In this document: piece by piece, positions 14,102-28,269 of the stretch
How positions within the stretch are numbered: position 1 is the first letter of the stretch
How the letters are laid out: each line of letters begins with the position of its first letter
Source of the DNA: Diphasiastrum complanatum
Lineage: Eukaryota; Streptophyta; Lycopodiopsida; Lycopodiales; Lycopodiaceae
Direction of reading: 5' to 3'
Assembly (NCBI GenBank): GCA_029204225.1
Contig: CM055112.1
Span: forward strand, 24,900,529 to 24,964,528
Length of the DNA stretch: 64,000 bases
The notes under the pieces: model-generated
The model's input: only the letters and a program-made list of their open reading frames with translations
Databases searched by the model: none
Told to the model about the DNA's origin: nothing
Translations under genes and position numbers: made by a program

Positions 14102-14527
14102 ATGTCTTCAATGGGTTCATCCTTGTTGGAACCAAGTGAAAGATTGACCACTTCAAATTATTCAATTTGGAAAATGAGGATGGAGTCCATCTTGATCCTT
14201 CAAGACATGATGGACATAGTTCTTGGCCTTGAAGAAGAACCACAAGTTCTTCAAGAGGTTCAAAAATACAAAAAGAGAGCTAGGATGGCTCTCCACTACA
14301 TTAAGATGAATGTCTCTAATGAGATATTGAGGGAGATAGGTACTTGTACAACAGCCAAAGAAGCTTGGGATTGTCTCAAGACTATCTATGAGGCTAAGAA
14401 TACCTCTAGGCTTCTCACTCTTAGGAGTCAAATCTTTCAAAGTAGCCAAAAGAGTGATGAGAGTGCATCTAGTTATGTTTTGAGAGTAAAAGATATTCAT
14501 AGAGAGCTTGCTTGCATTAGGATCTAG
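14102..14527 (+). pseudogene. E2 gag N-terminal part
   Basis: The frame from ATG 14102 encodes about 141 residues of copia gag, ending at TAG 14525-14527. Recognisable parts are the TSNYSIWKMRMESIL segment, a VQKYKKRARMALHYIKM segment, EAWDCLKTIYE and LTLRSQIF, typical of the DUF4219/UBN2 gag region and close to E5 gag. An earlier in-frame TTG at 14048 is not a credible start. The frame stops where a deletion joins it to integrase sequence, so the CCHC knuckle and protease are missing. Confidence 0.88.
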
Positions 14528-15707
14528 ATTTGGTGGCATCTATAAACTAGATCCAAATGAGTATGTGAATGCTTTTAATGTTGCTCTTGTGAACAAGCTC
14601 TCTATGGAGGAATTATGGCATAGGAGGTTGGGACATCCCAACTACAAATCCATGCTCTCTATGATCAAAGAATCCAAAGCTATTGGCTTGCCAAAGTCAT
14701 TCTCCAAGAAGATCAAGCCTTGTGAGGCTTGTGCTATTGCTAAATCTCACAAAAAGCCATTTACAAGATCTTCTATCAAAAGCAAGCATCCTTTGGAGTT
14801 AATCCACTCGGATGTGCATTTCTCATCAACTACAAGAAAGGGAGGAGCCACTTGTTTTGTTACTTTCATTGATGATTACACAAGATTCACTTGGATATAT
14901 CTTCTTGCTTCAAAATCTATGATGTTTGATCATTTCCTTATTTTCAAAGCTTATGTAGAGAAGCAATTCTCATTCAAGATTGAAGCTCTTAAAAGTGATG
15001 GAGGTGGTGAATATATCTCCAATAAATTTCAAGTTTTTTGTGAGCTTGAAGGCATTAAAAGAGAGTTTTCTTGTGCCTACTCTCCATCTCAAAATGGAGT
15101 GGCCGAGAGAAAGAATAGATCTCTATGTGAATGTGCAAAATCTATGAGAATTGAGGCATCTTTGCCCAAAGATTTATGGGGAGAAGCCATTAATTGTGCA
15201 AATTATCTTTGCAATAGGCTCCCACATATAGCTCTTGGAGGAAAGTCACCATATGAAATCTTATTTTTGAAGAAGCCTAAGGTTGATCACCTTAGAGTTT
15301 TTGGATGCTTATGCTTTGTCCATATTCCCTTGGAAACAAGGAAGAAGGAAGATCCTAGTGCATGCAAAGGGATCATGGTTGGATACTCATCCACCAAGAA
15401 GGCCTATAGAGTCTTTATACTCTCTACTTCTCAAGTTATTGAAAGTAGAGATGTTGTCTTTCATGAAGATCAACACTCATCATTTGAAGAGGCCGAGATC
15501 AAGAAATCTATGGATGCATCATCAATTATTGATTTTGAAGACAATCATGATGTGATGGGGTCGAGATTTGAAGAAGACTCTCCTCGGATTTTTTCACCAA
15601 GAAGATCCATGAGAGATAGATCCGAGCCTAAGAGGCTCTCATATGTTGACAAAGGCAAACAAGTGGATCTTGATTCCACTAATTATGTTTTTTATGTCTC
15701 TCATTGA
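14528..15707 (+). pseudogene. E2 GAG-pre-integrase and integrase fragment
   Basis: An open frame of about 390 codons begins at the deletion joint (GIYKLDPNEYV). It contains the HHCC finger (WHRRLGHPN, then CEACAIAKSH) and the DDE core: HSDVHFSS, FIDDYTRF, a KSDGGGEY segment, and SPSQNGVAERKNRSL with the catalytic Glu. An IN C-terminal region follows (FGCLCFVHIP, KGIMVGYSS) and then an acidic linker. It ends at TGA 15705-15707, which lies in the truncated 3' LTR. All three acidic catalytic residues remain, so the integrase could be intact as a domain but has no normal start. No reverse transcriptase follows. Confidence 0.9.
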
Positions 15708-16170
15708 GGTGTGCTTGAATATAGTCCAATAGAATAAAGAGGTGCATAGATCAATGATCCAATAGGATCTAGAGGTGACAAAATGTGGTCCAATCATAGT
15801 TAAGCATAGTGGTAGCTCGTGGACCTACTAGTATCATTGTACTCCTCATTTTGAAGTTAATTGATTTGGTGATTTCATGGAGTTTGTGAGTTATTGGATT
15901 TCTAGCTTTCTCTCTCTACTCGAGAGCTCATGATGCATTTTCTCTCTCTACCCGAGGAGAGCAGCTTGTTTTTACTTAGATTATTTTTTGAATACTTCCC
16001 ACACATGTGAGTGAGAGTTGGAAGTGATTGAATGCATGTAGAAGTGTGTTTTTGCCATAGGATTCAAGATTGATCTTGAATCTCAATCTAGCCTTGATCT
16101 TGGTGCATCTACACACCTTAGGAGATCACAAGTACATGTAGTGGACAGTCCACACGTGTGAAATTTAACA
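15703..16170 (+). repeat. Truncated 3' LTR of E2
   Basis: Matches 12900-13368 of the 5' LTR. The first ~270 bp are gone. The junction shares the short word ATTGAGG with integrase-side sequence, suggesting microhomology-mediated deletion. It ends GAAATTTAACA and is followed by the TSD. Confidence 0.92.
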
Positions 16171-16175
16171 TAAAG
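16171..16175. repeat. Target-site duplication TAAAG, right of E2
   Basis: Second copy of TAAAG, followed by ACTATTTTCATTAG, which continues unit U1 exactly as in uninterrupted copies. Confidence 0.93.
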
Positions 16176-16480
16176 ACTATTTTCATTAGTTGCTACTACT
16201 GAAGAATACACAAAAGACTATTTTCATTAGTTTCTATGATTAATATGATCATAAGCTTAAATATACATTGAGGAATGTAAACAACTAATGTCTTGATCTG
16301 TGAACACCATAGAATATATCTAGTTATTCTGTGTGTAGCTTGTCCAATCTCATCTATGTAGAGTTCAAGACGATAGGATTTTCCATCTCTTTCTCCTTGG
16401 AACATGGTCACAAGTGATAGGGACAATAATGTGCGCATTCACACATGACTAAATAACTAGTTAAAGTGAGAGGTCCCAAA
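16176..16480 (+). repeat. Right end of unit U1 with truncated LTR-like block
   Basis: Continues U1 (AATACACAAAAGACTATTTTC) into the 3' stretch and the first 65 bp of an L block (from 16415, TGATAGGGACAATAATGTGC). The L block is cut at about 16480, where it is fused to the start of U2. Confidence 0.75.
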
Positions 16481-18719
16481 ATCGACGACTCATGATTTTT
16501 TGATGGCAACAGTGTTTGCGAAAAACTTTTCTTTCAATCTAACACAAAACTTAATATAATAAAAATTGTAGGCTTTCATGGGCAAAAAGCCTACAATTCT
16601 ATATGGTGAAGGATCAATTTTTTTTTCATGAAGGCTCAAATTTATATATGAACCCTTAAAATATATCTAGTTATCCTTTTCACGTAGGATTTCAGTTGAT
16701 TCAAACTTTGGGTCATTGTTTGGAAAATCCGGCAAGAATACAAATGGAATCGATTGTCTTTCTCCAAAAACTAACTTTGTAAAAAACTTTTTGGAAGTTG
16801 ACTTTTAAAATATCGGCTATTTTTTCGAAATCTAGAAAAAATTTTGTTTATTGTTTTCAAATCCATCAAATTCTTGTGTAGTAGAGTATGTAACTTTTCA
16901 TATAAAGCTTATGTTGCATAACTTTATTAAGTCAATAGAATTCGTTATTAATGTAAACTTATAATATTTTACCGACGAGTTCATAATACAAGATTTTGAA
17001 AAAATCAACTTCTTCTAGAAAACGCAATAAATTAGGGTGATGCAATAATCAATTTTAAAAATTATGTTAAGTTTGTACATTTTGATATCGATTAGAATTT
17101 AATAAGGATTAAGAAATACTTGTGTGATTTTTGTATTTAAAAGAAGTAAAATGCCAAGAACTTTGTTAAAACTCTATTATGGGCCATTGAAAGAATGTAT
17201 CAAATCTTGGAGCCAAACTAATTATTTTTAGAATGTTAAATAAAACAAGAATGATGCGGCACATCACAAAGGCCTTGCCATTAATGTGTTGTTTTAATAT
17301 TTATTAATATTTGACATGATAAATGACCATCAGTAACAATGCATAAATGTCATTTTCTAGCTTTACATTGTCGTTTAGTAATTGAAATGTTTTTTTTTTT
17401 CTCGTTTTGGACTTGAATATTGACTATTTTGTGATTTGAATAATGTCAATCTTGACTTAATTCAACATTTATAATTTCACTACTGACTATATAATATGAA
17501 TGATATTAGATTTTCAACAATTGTAGTCTTCATTTCACAATAATAATAATTATCTTTATATTTGAGTATGTTCCATGTCACAATCTCACAATCTATAATC
17601 ATAAAATTATTCACAATATTGCAATTAGTTTTCACAAAAGTAATGACAAATTTAATTATTAAGTATTTGTAGTTTTATAGCTCACTATAAAACATCTAGA
17701 TTAATGTTCATAATAGTCATTGTAAATTATATGATGTAATATTTACAATTTCATGACGCACATTCACTTTCAGAGAATTAATATTCTTCATGATGTGATG
17801 AAAATAGTCATAAATTTTGTAGTTTTCGATTTCACAACTAAATGCACAAGAATAGATACAATTTGTGCAATTACAAATAACGTGATTCAGTATTCACTAA
17901 TGTCATAATTTGATATAATCTATATAATTTATATTCAATATCAAGAAAAGTCAGGATTTATTATTTATGATTTAAATTTCATAACTTGGGTAATTAGAAA
18001 AAGTCGTTGTTCATTATTTACAATTGCACTATAAAAAATGTCAAGATTCAGTATCCATAGTTTGACAATCTACAAAAGTCATGATTGACTACTCACAATT
18101 TTGCAATTTAATATTGACAAAGGTAGTTCACAATAATGGTATTCATCATTTAAATATACTTGTAATTTTATAATCATTTTTCATAATGATGATGTTCACA
18201 ATTAACATATAGATGATTGACAATGAACATTCATAGTCAAAGTTATCAAACTTTTTCAAAGAATTATGATCAATATTCAGAATATCACAATAAGTACTCA
18301 CAACTTCACAACCAATATTCATAATTTTATGATCAGTATTCACAGTTTCATGACAAGCTCTGCCAGCAAATAATAAACCATGAGAAAGGAGTGTTTTAAC
18401 AAAAGTATGTTGAGAACGTATTTCTTAAGTGCTTCTAGCTCAATGAGGGTCAAATTACGTAATGCCAAACTAAAGTGGGTTGGATACCAGCAGAGAGAAA
18501 GAGAGAGAGAGGGGGCCAGAGGGGGGGGGGGGGGGGGGGGTGGTTTGCCCATGTAGCATTTGAAGTAGATACCAAAGTAGGACTAATTTCAACCCCGAGG
18601 ACTTCAACTATCAGAATATCATGTGAAACTATGGTAATGACCATGTAAATGTTCTGACGTGCCTTCCTTTAACAACTCTACATACACTTGACGAATTTCA
18701 TCTTATTCTAGAAGATTGT
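16481..18719 (+). repeat. AT-rich repeat unit U2
   Basis: Joins at AATCGACGACTCATGATT and repeats the U1 order: perfect 11-bp-stem hairpin (16566-16596), degenerate AT repeats (17300-18360), G-run, AACTCTACATACACTTGAC, then cut after GAAGATTGT at about 18719. No gene. The 65-codon minus frame at 18146-18343 differs from the other copies at several residues. Confidence 0.85.
18521..18540 (+). repeat. G20 tract of unit U2
   Basis: Twenty consecutive G, preceded by GAGAGAGAGAGGGGGCCAGA. This is the expanded form of the G-run in U1 and is G-quadruplex-prone. Proline-rich frames on the opposite strand are artefacts. Confidence 0.95.
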
Positions 18720-21127
18720 ACTTTGTAAAAAACTTCTTGGGAGATGACTTTTAAAATATAGGCTATTTCTTTGAAATGTAGAAAACATTTTCTTTATTGT
18801 TTTCAAATCCAAGAAATTCTTGTGTAGTAGAATATGTAACATTTCATATAAAGCTTATGTTGCATAGTTTTATTAAGTCAATAGAATTCGTTATTAATGT
18901 AAACTTGTAATATTTTACCAACCAGCTTCACAATACAAGATCTCAAAAAAATCAACTTCTTCTAGAAAACGCAATAAATTAGGGTGATGCAATAATCAAT
19001 ATCAAAAATTATGTTAAGTTTGTACTTTTTGATATGATTTTTAATAATGATTAAGAAATACTTGTGTCATTTTTGTATTTAAAAAAAGTAAAATGCCTTG
19101 CACTTTGTTAAAACTTTATTATGGGCCACTGAAAGAATGTATCAAATCTTGGAGCCAAACTAATTATTTTTAAAATGTTAAATAAAACAAGAATGATGAG
19201 GCATACCACAAAGGCCTTGTCATTAATGTGGTGTTTTAATATTTGTTAATATTTGACATGATAGATGACCATCAGTAACAATACATAAACATCATTTTCA
19301 AACTTTACATTGTTGTTTAGTAATTGAAATGTTTTTTTTTTCTCGTTTTGGACTTGAATATTGACTATTTTGTGATTTGAATAATGTCAATCTCGACTTA
19401 AGTCAACATTTATATTTTCACTACTGACTATATAATATGAATGATATTAGATTTTCAACAATTGTAGTCTTCATTTTACAATAATAATTATTATCTTTAT
19501 ATTTGAGTATGTTCCATGTCACAATCTCACAATCTCTAATCATAAAATTATTCACAATCTTGCAATTAGTTTTCACAAAAGTAATGACAAATTTTATTAT
19601 TAAGTATTTGATGTTTTATAGCTCACCATAAAAATTTTAGATTAATGTTCATGATAGTCATCGTAAATTATATGATGAATATTTACGATTTCATGATGCA
19701 GATTCACTTTCAGAAAATCAATATTATAATTTATTGTTCATGATTTGATAAAAATAGTCTTAAATTTTGTAGTTTTCGATCACAACTAAATGCATTACAA
19801 ATATCGTGATTCAATATTCACTATTTACATAATTTGATATAATCTATAAAATTTATACTCAATATCAAGAAAAGTCATGATTTATAATTTATGATTTAAA
19901 TTTTACAATTTGGGTAATCGGAAAAATCATTGTTCATTATTTACAATTGCACTATAAAACATGTCAAGATTCAGTATCCATAGTTTGACAATCTACAAAA
20001 GTCATGATTGACTACTCACAATTTTGCAATTTAATATTGACAAAGGCAGTTCACAATAATGGTATTCATCATTTAAATATACTTGTAATTTTATAATCAT
20101 TTTTCATAATGACGATGTTCACAATTAACAGATAGATGATTGACAATGAACATTCATAGTCAAAGTTTTTAAACTTTTTCAAAGAATTATGATCAATATT
20201 CAGAATATCACAATAAGTATTCACAACTTCACGACCAATATTCACAATTTTGCGATCAGTATTCACAATTTTGTGACAAGCTCTGCCAACAAATAATAAA
20301 CCATGAGAAAGGAGTGTTTTAACAATAGTATGTTGAGAATGTATGTCTTAAATGCTTCTAGGTCATTGAGGGTCGAATTACTTAATGTCAAAGTAAAGTG
20401 GGTTGGATACCGTCTAAGAAAAAGAGATAGACGGGGAGGGGGGGAGGGTTAACCCATGTAGCATTTGAAGTAGATACCAAAGGAGGACTAATTTCAACCC
20501 CAAGGACGTCAACTATCAAAATATAATGTGAAACTGTGGTAATGACCATGTGAACATTATGAGGTACCTTCCTTTAACAACTCTACATACACTTGACGAA
20601 TTTCATCTTATTCTAAAAGATTGTTGTACATCTATAACTACACAACTCTTCATTCTCCAAGAGAAAATGAATGACAAGCTCATGGAGATCCACCTCTATA
20701 TACATCATTGCATTCAAGGCATCAATCTTTTATAGGCCTCTTGTACCTTCACGATCAACAATTGCAACCTCACTAATCACATGCTTCATTGCTCTCAAAA
20801 TAATTATTGAGGGCTCCAATCTGCCACATGGTCACCCCAACTGAGGGCTAAAGACTATTTTCATTAGTTTGTAGTACTGATGAATACACAAAAGACTATT
20901 TTCATTCCATGCTATGATTAATATGATAATAAGCTTAAATATACATTAAGGAGGAGTGATTAATGTAAACAACTTATGTGGTGATCTGTGAACACCATAA
21001 AATATATCTAGTTATTTCGTGAGTCCCAAAACATTTTCACTCTTCATGTAGCCCGTCCAATCTCATCTATGTAGAGTTCAAGACGATAGGATTTTCCATT
21101 TCTTTCTCCTTGGAACTTGGTCACAAG
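18720..21127 (+). repeat. AT-rich repeat unit U3 (5'-truncated)
   Basis: Starts within the unit at ACTTTGTAAAAAACTTC, so the hairpin is missing. It then runs through the degenerate AT block, an interrupted G-run near 20433, the AACAACTCTACATAC stretch and the 3' stretch to L block 21128. A 65-codon minus frame (20069-20266) is nearly the same as at 25780. I see no gene. Confidence 0.82.
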
Positions 21128-21431
21128 TGATAAGAACAATAATGTGCACATTCACACATGACTAAATACTAGTTAAAGTGAGAGGTCCCAAACTTCACAT
21201 GATGGTTCGACCACTTCACTCTCTCTTTGTATGGGTAGTTCGCTCTTCTCTCGTCAATCAGTTAATAAGAATGTAGTTACATCTCTATCACTCTCTCTCT
21301 CTCTCTCCGCTATGCTATCTCTCTCGAGTCTGTGCGCTGCTACATGAATTCTCTGAAATACATCAACAAGGTTATAAATTGTCTGATCTCAATATATGTT
21401 TCTTGTACCTCCTCGTAATTGAAGCCTAGCA
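21128..21431 (+). repeat. LTR-like block L4
   Basis: Full-length L block (TGATAAGAACAATAATGTGC to AAGCCTAGCA) with CT-rich tract. It is followed by the conserved leader and, at 21492, by a GA tract. Confidence 0.55.
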
Positions 21432-21488
21432 AAATCAAAAGTGATGTGTGGGTAATGAGCCTTGGAAATTGGATAGCAACATTCGTGC

Positions 21489-21605
<117 letters not shown>

Positions 21606-21742
21606 CTCTGTTATATTAAAATTTTCATATGTTAAAGGTCTTGTTTGATATTTGTACTAAAACGTACAAACTTCTATGATTTTGTATCGACGACTGATAA
21701 CTTTTTGATGGCAACAGTGTTTGCGAAAAACTTTTCTTTCAA
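21606..21742 (+). repeat. Start of AT-rich unit U4
   Basis: Left part of unit U4 up to the solo LTR insertion point in TTTCTTTCAACCTAA. Confidence 0.85.
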
Positions 21743-21747
21743 CCTAA
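21743..21747. repeat. Target-site duplication CCTAA, left of solo LTR
   Basis: CCTAA before the LTR and again at 22568-22572. The uninterrupted version CAACCTAACACAAAACC is present at 24741. Confidence 0.94.
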
Positions 21748-22567
21748 TGTGAGAAATTGGCAAAAATCTAGCTTGGTATTTTTTATGATAGAAGTTTGTA
21801 AGTGAATCTCACATGTGTGGAGGATGTTCCCACGTGTGGAGAATTGTAAAGTAAATCAAAATGTTTGATATAGGGGTCTCATAGAATTTCATATTCAAGC
21901 ATTTAGGTGTAGGATGTTGATAGGGTCAAATTTGGCATAGATGGCAAATTATCTATTTCCACTTGTAATGCCAATATTGAGCCAAAATAGAGCCAAACTT
22001 GTGCCAATTAGAGTGCAGACAAGTGTTATGCTTTGGTTTGATGAAGCTTAAGAGGTCCAATAGGATTTAGAGGTGGAACCTTGTGAGGTCCAATAGAAAA
22101 TTGAGGTGTGCTTGAATATAGTCTAATAGAATTTAGAGGTGCATGGATCAATGGTCCAATAGGACTAAGAGGTGGCAAAGTGTGATCCAATCATAGTTAA
22201 GCATAGTGGTAGCTCATGAATCTATTAGTATCATTGTACTCCTCCTTTTGGGTCTAATTGATTTGGTGATTTCATGGATTTTGTGAGTTATTGGATTTCT
22301 AGCTTTCTCTCTCTACCCGAGAGCTCTTGATGCATTTTCTCTCTCTACCCAAGGAGAGCAGCTTGTTTTTACTTAGAATACTTTTGGAACACTTCCCACA
22401 CGTGTGAGTGAGAGTTGGAAGTGATTGAATGCATGTAGTAGTGTGTTTTTGCCATAGAATCAAAGATAGATCTTGAATCTCAATCTAGTTTTGATCTTGG
22501 TGCATCTACACACCTTAGGAGATCACAAGTACATGTAGTGGACAATCCACACGTGTGAAATTCAACA
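21748..22567 (+). mobile_element. Solo LTR of the E2 copia family, 820 bp, with 5-bp TSD
   Basis: Starts TGTGAGAAATTGG, ends GAAATTCAACA and has no internal region. It is flanked by perfect CCTAA duplications. It is the longest LTR of this family in the window and shows that the E2 5' LTR is internally deleted. It carries CCCACGTGTGG and two CACACGTGTG palindromes. Such structures arise by LTR-LTR recombination. Confidence 0.93.
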
Positions 22568-24126
22568 CCTAACACAAAGCCTATTAAAATAAAAATTGTA
22601 GGCTTTCATGGGCCAAAAGCCTACAATTCTATATGGCGAAGGCTCAATTTTTTTTTTCCTTGAAGGCTCAGATTTTTATACAAACCCTTAAAATATATCT
22701 AGTTATCCTTTTTACATAGGATTTCAATCAATTCAAACTTTGAGTCATTGTTTGAAAAATCTGGCAAGAGGAATGGAATCGATGTCTTTCTCTAAAAACT
22801 AACTTTTAAAAAAACTTCTTGGAAGTTGACTTTTAAAATATCGGCTATTTTTTTGAGATCTAGTAAATTTTTTGTTTATTGTTTTCAAATCCAAGAAATT
22901 CTTGTGTAGTAGAGTATGTAATCTTTCATATAAAGCTTATGTTGCATAGCTTTATTAAGTCAATAGAATTTGTTATTATTGTAAACTTGTAATATTTTAC
23001 CAACGAGCTTCATAATAAAAGATTTCGAAAAAATCAAGTTCTAGAAAACACAATAAATTAGGATGATGCAATAATCAATATCAAAACTTATGTTGACTTT
23101 GTAAATTTTGATATGTATAAGAATCTAATAATGATTAAGAAATGCTTGTGTGATTTTTGTATTTAAAAGAAGTAAAATGCCAAGCACTTTGTTAAAACTT
23201 TATTATGAGGAACTAAAAGAATGTATCAAATCTTGGAGCCAAATTACATTTGGATGGAAATCAAACTGTGAAAAGAAATGTTGTGAGAAGTAGATGTCAA
23301 CCTCAATGCTTGGAGTATCAAAGGGTACAATGTCATACATTGTAGTGGAACATCGCATGGACGTTCTGGAACACTAATTTTTAAAAAAAGACTCTGAAAA
23401 TTTTATTAATAAGACTTTTAATACATTAAAAAACACATGATTAGCATTAACAAGAAAATATACATACTGCCTAAAAGAATTTATACTAAAAAAGTTAAAA
23501 AAAAAAAACGGGATAAATCATGTTTTATATTCAAAATTCTCGAAAAAAAAATTAAGTGCACATTCCAAAAAACCCCAATGCTTTTTTCAAAAATGCATTC
23601 CAGAACAAGGCCTTGCAATTATTGTGTACATCTATAACTACACAAGTTTGATGATGAAATGGATTATGTAGAGTTTTTGTGTGAGATGAAGATCCTTTTG
23701 ATGCTCATACATTGCACTCAAGGCATCAATCTTTTATAGGCCTCTTGTACCTGCACGATCAACAATTGCAACCTCACTAATCACGTGCTTCATTGCTCTC
23801 AAAATAATTATTGAGGGCTCCAATCTGCCACATGGTCACTCCAACTGAGGGCTAAAGACTATTTTCATTAGTTGGTACTAATGAAGAATACACAAAAGAC
23901 TATTTTCATTCGATGCTATGATTAAAATGATAATAAGCTTAAATATACATTAAGGAGGAGTGATTAATATAAACAACTAATGTGTTGATTTGTGAACACC
24001 ATAAAATATATCTAGTTATTCCGTGAGTCCCAAAACATTTTGATTTTTCATGTAGCCCGTCCAATCTCATCTATGTAGAGTTCAAGACGATAGAATTTTC
24101 CATCTCTTTCTCCTTGGAAGTTGGTC
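22568..24126 (+). repeat. Remainder of unit U4
   Basis: Resumes CCTAACACAAAGCC with a perfect hairpin at 22596-22626. Most of the degenerate AT block is then deleted (junction near 23246, GGAGCCAAATTACATTTGG). It continues through AAATCAAACTGTGAAAAG and the 3' stretch to the L block. No gene. Confidence 0.82.
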
Positions 24127-24428
24127 AAAAGAACAATAATGTGCGCATTCACACATGACTAAATACTAGTTAAAGTGAGAGGTCCCAAACTTCACATGAC
24201 GGTTCGACCAATTCAATCTCGCTATGTATGGGCAATTTGCTCTTCTCTCGTCAATCAGTTAATAAGAATGTAGTTACATCTCTATCACTCATCTCTCTCT
24301 CTCTCCTCTATGCTATCTCTCTCGAGTCTGTGCGCTGCTACATGAATTCTCTGAAATACATCAAAAAGGGTATAAATTGTCTGATCTCAATATATGTTTC
24401 TTGTACCTTCTCATAATTGAAACCTAGC
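24127..24428 (+). repeat. LTR-like block L5
   Basis: L block lacking its first few bases (GTCAAAAGAACAATAATG). It is otherwise complete to AACCTAGCA and is followed by leader and GA tract. Confidence 0.55.
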
Positions 24429-24485
24429 AAAATCAAAAATGATGTGTGGGTAATGAACCTTGGAAATATCAACATTCATGCAGAA

Positions 24486-26866
<2,381 letters not shown>

Positions 26867-27329
26867 CAGCTATGAATGGCTGAAACCCTCAAACGCATAA
26901 TTAGTTGTCAATTGTGATATGAGATGGAGCATAGCCGAAGGAATGCGTCGTCTATGATATCTGCTCACTGAGCCATTGCTAGAAGGTTTCAGTTCTCTCC
27001 TGCTCGCGATTTTGTGTTTTTGCCTTGTTGTGTATCTGTCGTGTCTTGAAAGCTATGGCTATAATGCACCTTTTGTCAATGCTTTGGTAAATATTAAGCA
27101 TAAATCAAGTTGGAGTTCGTTTCCTTCAATTTTGTCTACTGTTGAAGATCTTGTTGCAATAAACCTTGCCCTTGTTCGCAATGCACTGTGTATTCACGTC
27201 CAGGAAGACACATAATTAGCGGTGCCAGCAAACCTTTCGTTGCTAGGTCCGCGTACATGCCTTCAAAGCGGAACAGGTACCTGTGAAGCAGATAGCTCTC
27301 GGAGGGTTGTGTAATTAAGGTGCAAATAA
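26867..27329 (+). other. 5' flank of SAP copy 2
   Basis: Shared with 50573-50975. A frame of about 79 codons (26976-27215; similar at 50677-50964) starts hydrophobic (SLLLAILCFCLVVYL) and is open in both copies, but it has no in-frame ATG here. It may be a former upstream exon or an untranslated region. GCCTTCAAAGCGGAA and GTGTAATTAAGG lie just before the SAP ATG. Confidence 0.6.
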
Positions 27330-27879
27330 ATGTCTGGAAAAAGTTGGAAGCATGACAATGATGGAAGGCACCACCAGGCAACTGAGAGGCCTGTTCTTTG
27401 TGTGAATAATTGTGGGTTTTTTTGGGAGTAAGGACACAATGAACTTGTGCTCAAAGTGTTACACATCAAATTCTGTCATCAGGCGAGATAGCAACTTCAC
27501 TGGAATAAGTTCTGAGGGAACTGCCACGACGTTAGAAACACCAAACTCCGAATTGACATCATCCCGGCCGGTTGATTTACTGAGGGAAAATAGAGACGTA
27601 GCTACAGTTGTATCACATACTGAGCTTGCTGACATTAGAAAATCTGTCGTTGGTGTTTCGACAGAAGCTACTGCATCTCATGATCCTAGTCGCTGCTTTT
27701 CTTGTAGCAAACGTGCTCCATTGTATGGCTTAATTAAATGCCGATGCAGAAATTTATTTTGCTCATTGCACCGATACGCTGAAACGCATCAGTGTACAAC
27801 TGATTACAAAGCGATTGGGCGCGATGCCATCGCAAAGGCAAATCCTGTAGTCAAGGCTAAAAAGTTAGAGATAATTTGA
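27330..27879 (+). pseudogene. A20/AN1 (SAP-type) pseudogene, copy 2, frameshift in A20
   Basis: The ATG context is conserved (27330). An extra T in the run after TGTGG (27414-27421) shifts the frame inside the A20 finger, between NNCGFF and GSKDTMNLC. After the shift the frame is open to 27879. It keeps a full AN1 finger including the cysteine lost in copy 1 (LFCSLHRYAETHQC) and the normal end at KLEII. The middle has small changes (ADIRKSVVGVSTEA). The product would lack an intact A20 domain. Confidence 0.85.
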
Positions 27880-27896
27880 ATGATTGACAGTTAAAT

Positions 27897-28000
27897 ATTG
27901 ATTAAACAACAAATGTCACATGACGGTTCGACCACTTCACTCTCTCTATGTATGGGCAGTTTGTTGTTCTCTCGTTAATCAGTTAATAAGAATGTAGTTA

Positions 28001-28092
<92 letters not shown>

Positions 28093-28199
28093 GCAATCTC
28101 TCTCGAGTCTGTGCGCTGCTACATGAATTCTCTGAAGGTATAAATTGTTTGATCTCAATATATGTTTCTTATACCACCTCATAATTGAATCTTAGCAAA
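27897..28199 (+). repeat. 5'-truncated LTR-like block with (CT)n expansion
   Basis: After a deletion joining SAP copy 2's flank (TTAAACAAC) to AAATGTCACATGACGGTTCG, the L block continues to ATCTTAGCA. Its CT-rich tract, short in other copies, is expanded to about 84 bp at 28003-28086. Confidence 0.7.
28003..28086. repeat. (CT)n microsatellite inside an LTR-like block
   Basis: Pure CT run at the place where other L blocks have CACTCTCTCTCTCTCTCC. It is an expansion within the element's own leader or promoter region. Confidence 0.97.
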
Positions 28200-28269
28200 A
28201 TCAAACATGATGTGTGGTTAATGAGCCTTGGAAATTAGATAGCAACATCCGTGCTAGTTTATAAATTAG

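Larger units (their letters stand above)
12632..16170 (+). mobile_element. E2: internally deleted Ty1/copia element with 5-bp TSD
   Basis: A 3539-bp element running 5' LTR, primer-binding site, gag fragment, integrase fragment, truncated 3' LTR. Zinc knuckle, protease, reverse transcriptase, RNase H and the first part of the 3' LTR are deleted. It is flanked by TAAAG duplications and its end-to-end identity is confirmed by empty copies of the host repeat. Its LTR family is shared with the solo LTR at 21748-22567. It can move only if an autonomous relative supplies polymerase. Confidence 0.9.

Noticed and set aside
18340-18644. Proline- or glycine-rich frames at G-runs (also 60686-61018)
   Set aside because: They arise from the poly-G tract. 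Frames differ between homologous copies of the unit.
26976-27215. Small secreted protein gene upstream of SAP copy 2
   Set aside because: Hydrophobic start but no in-frame ATG. The second copy (50677) differs at the start. More likely an untranslated leader or former exon.
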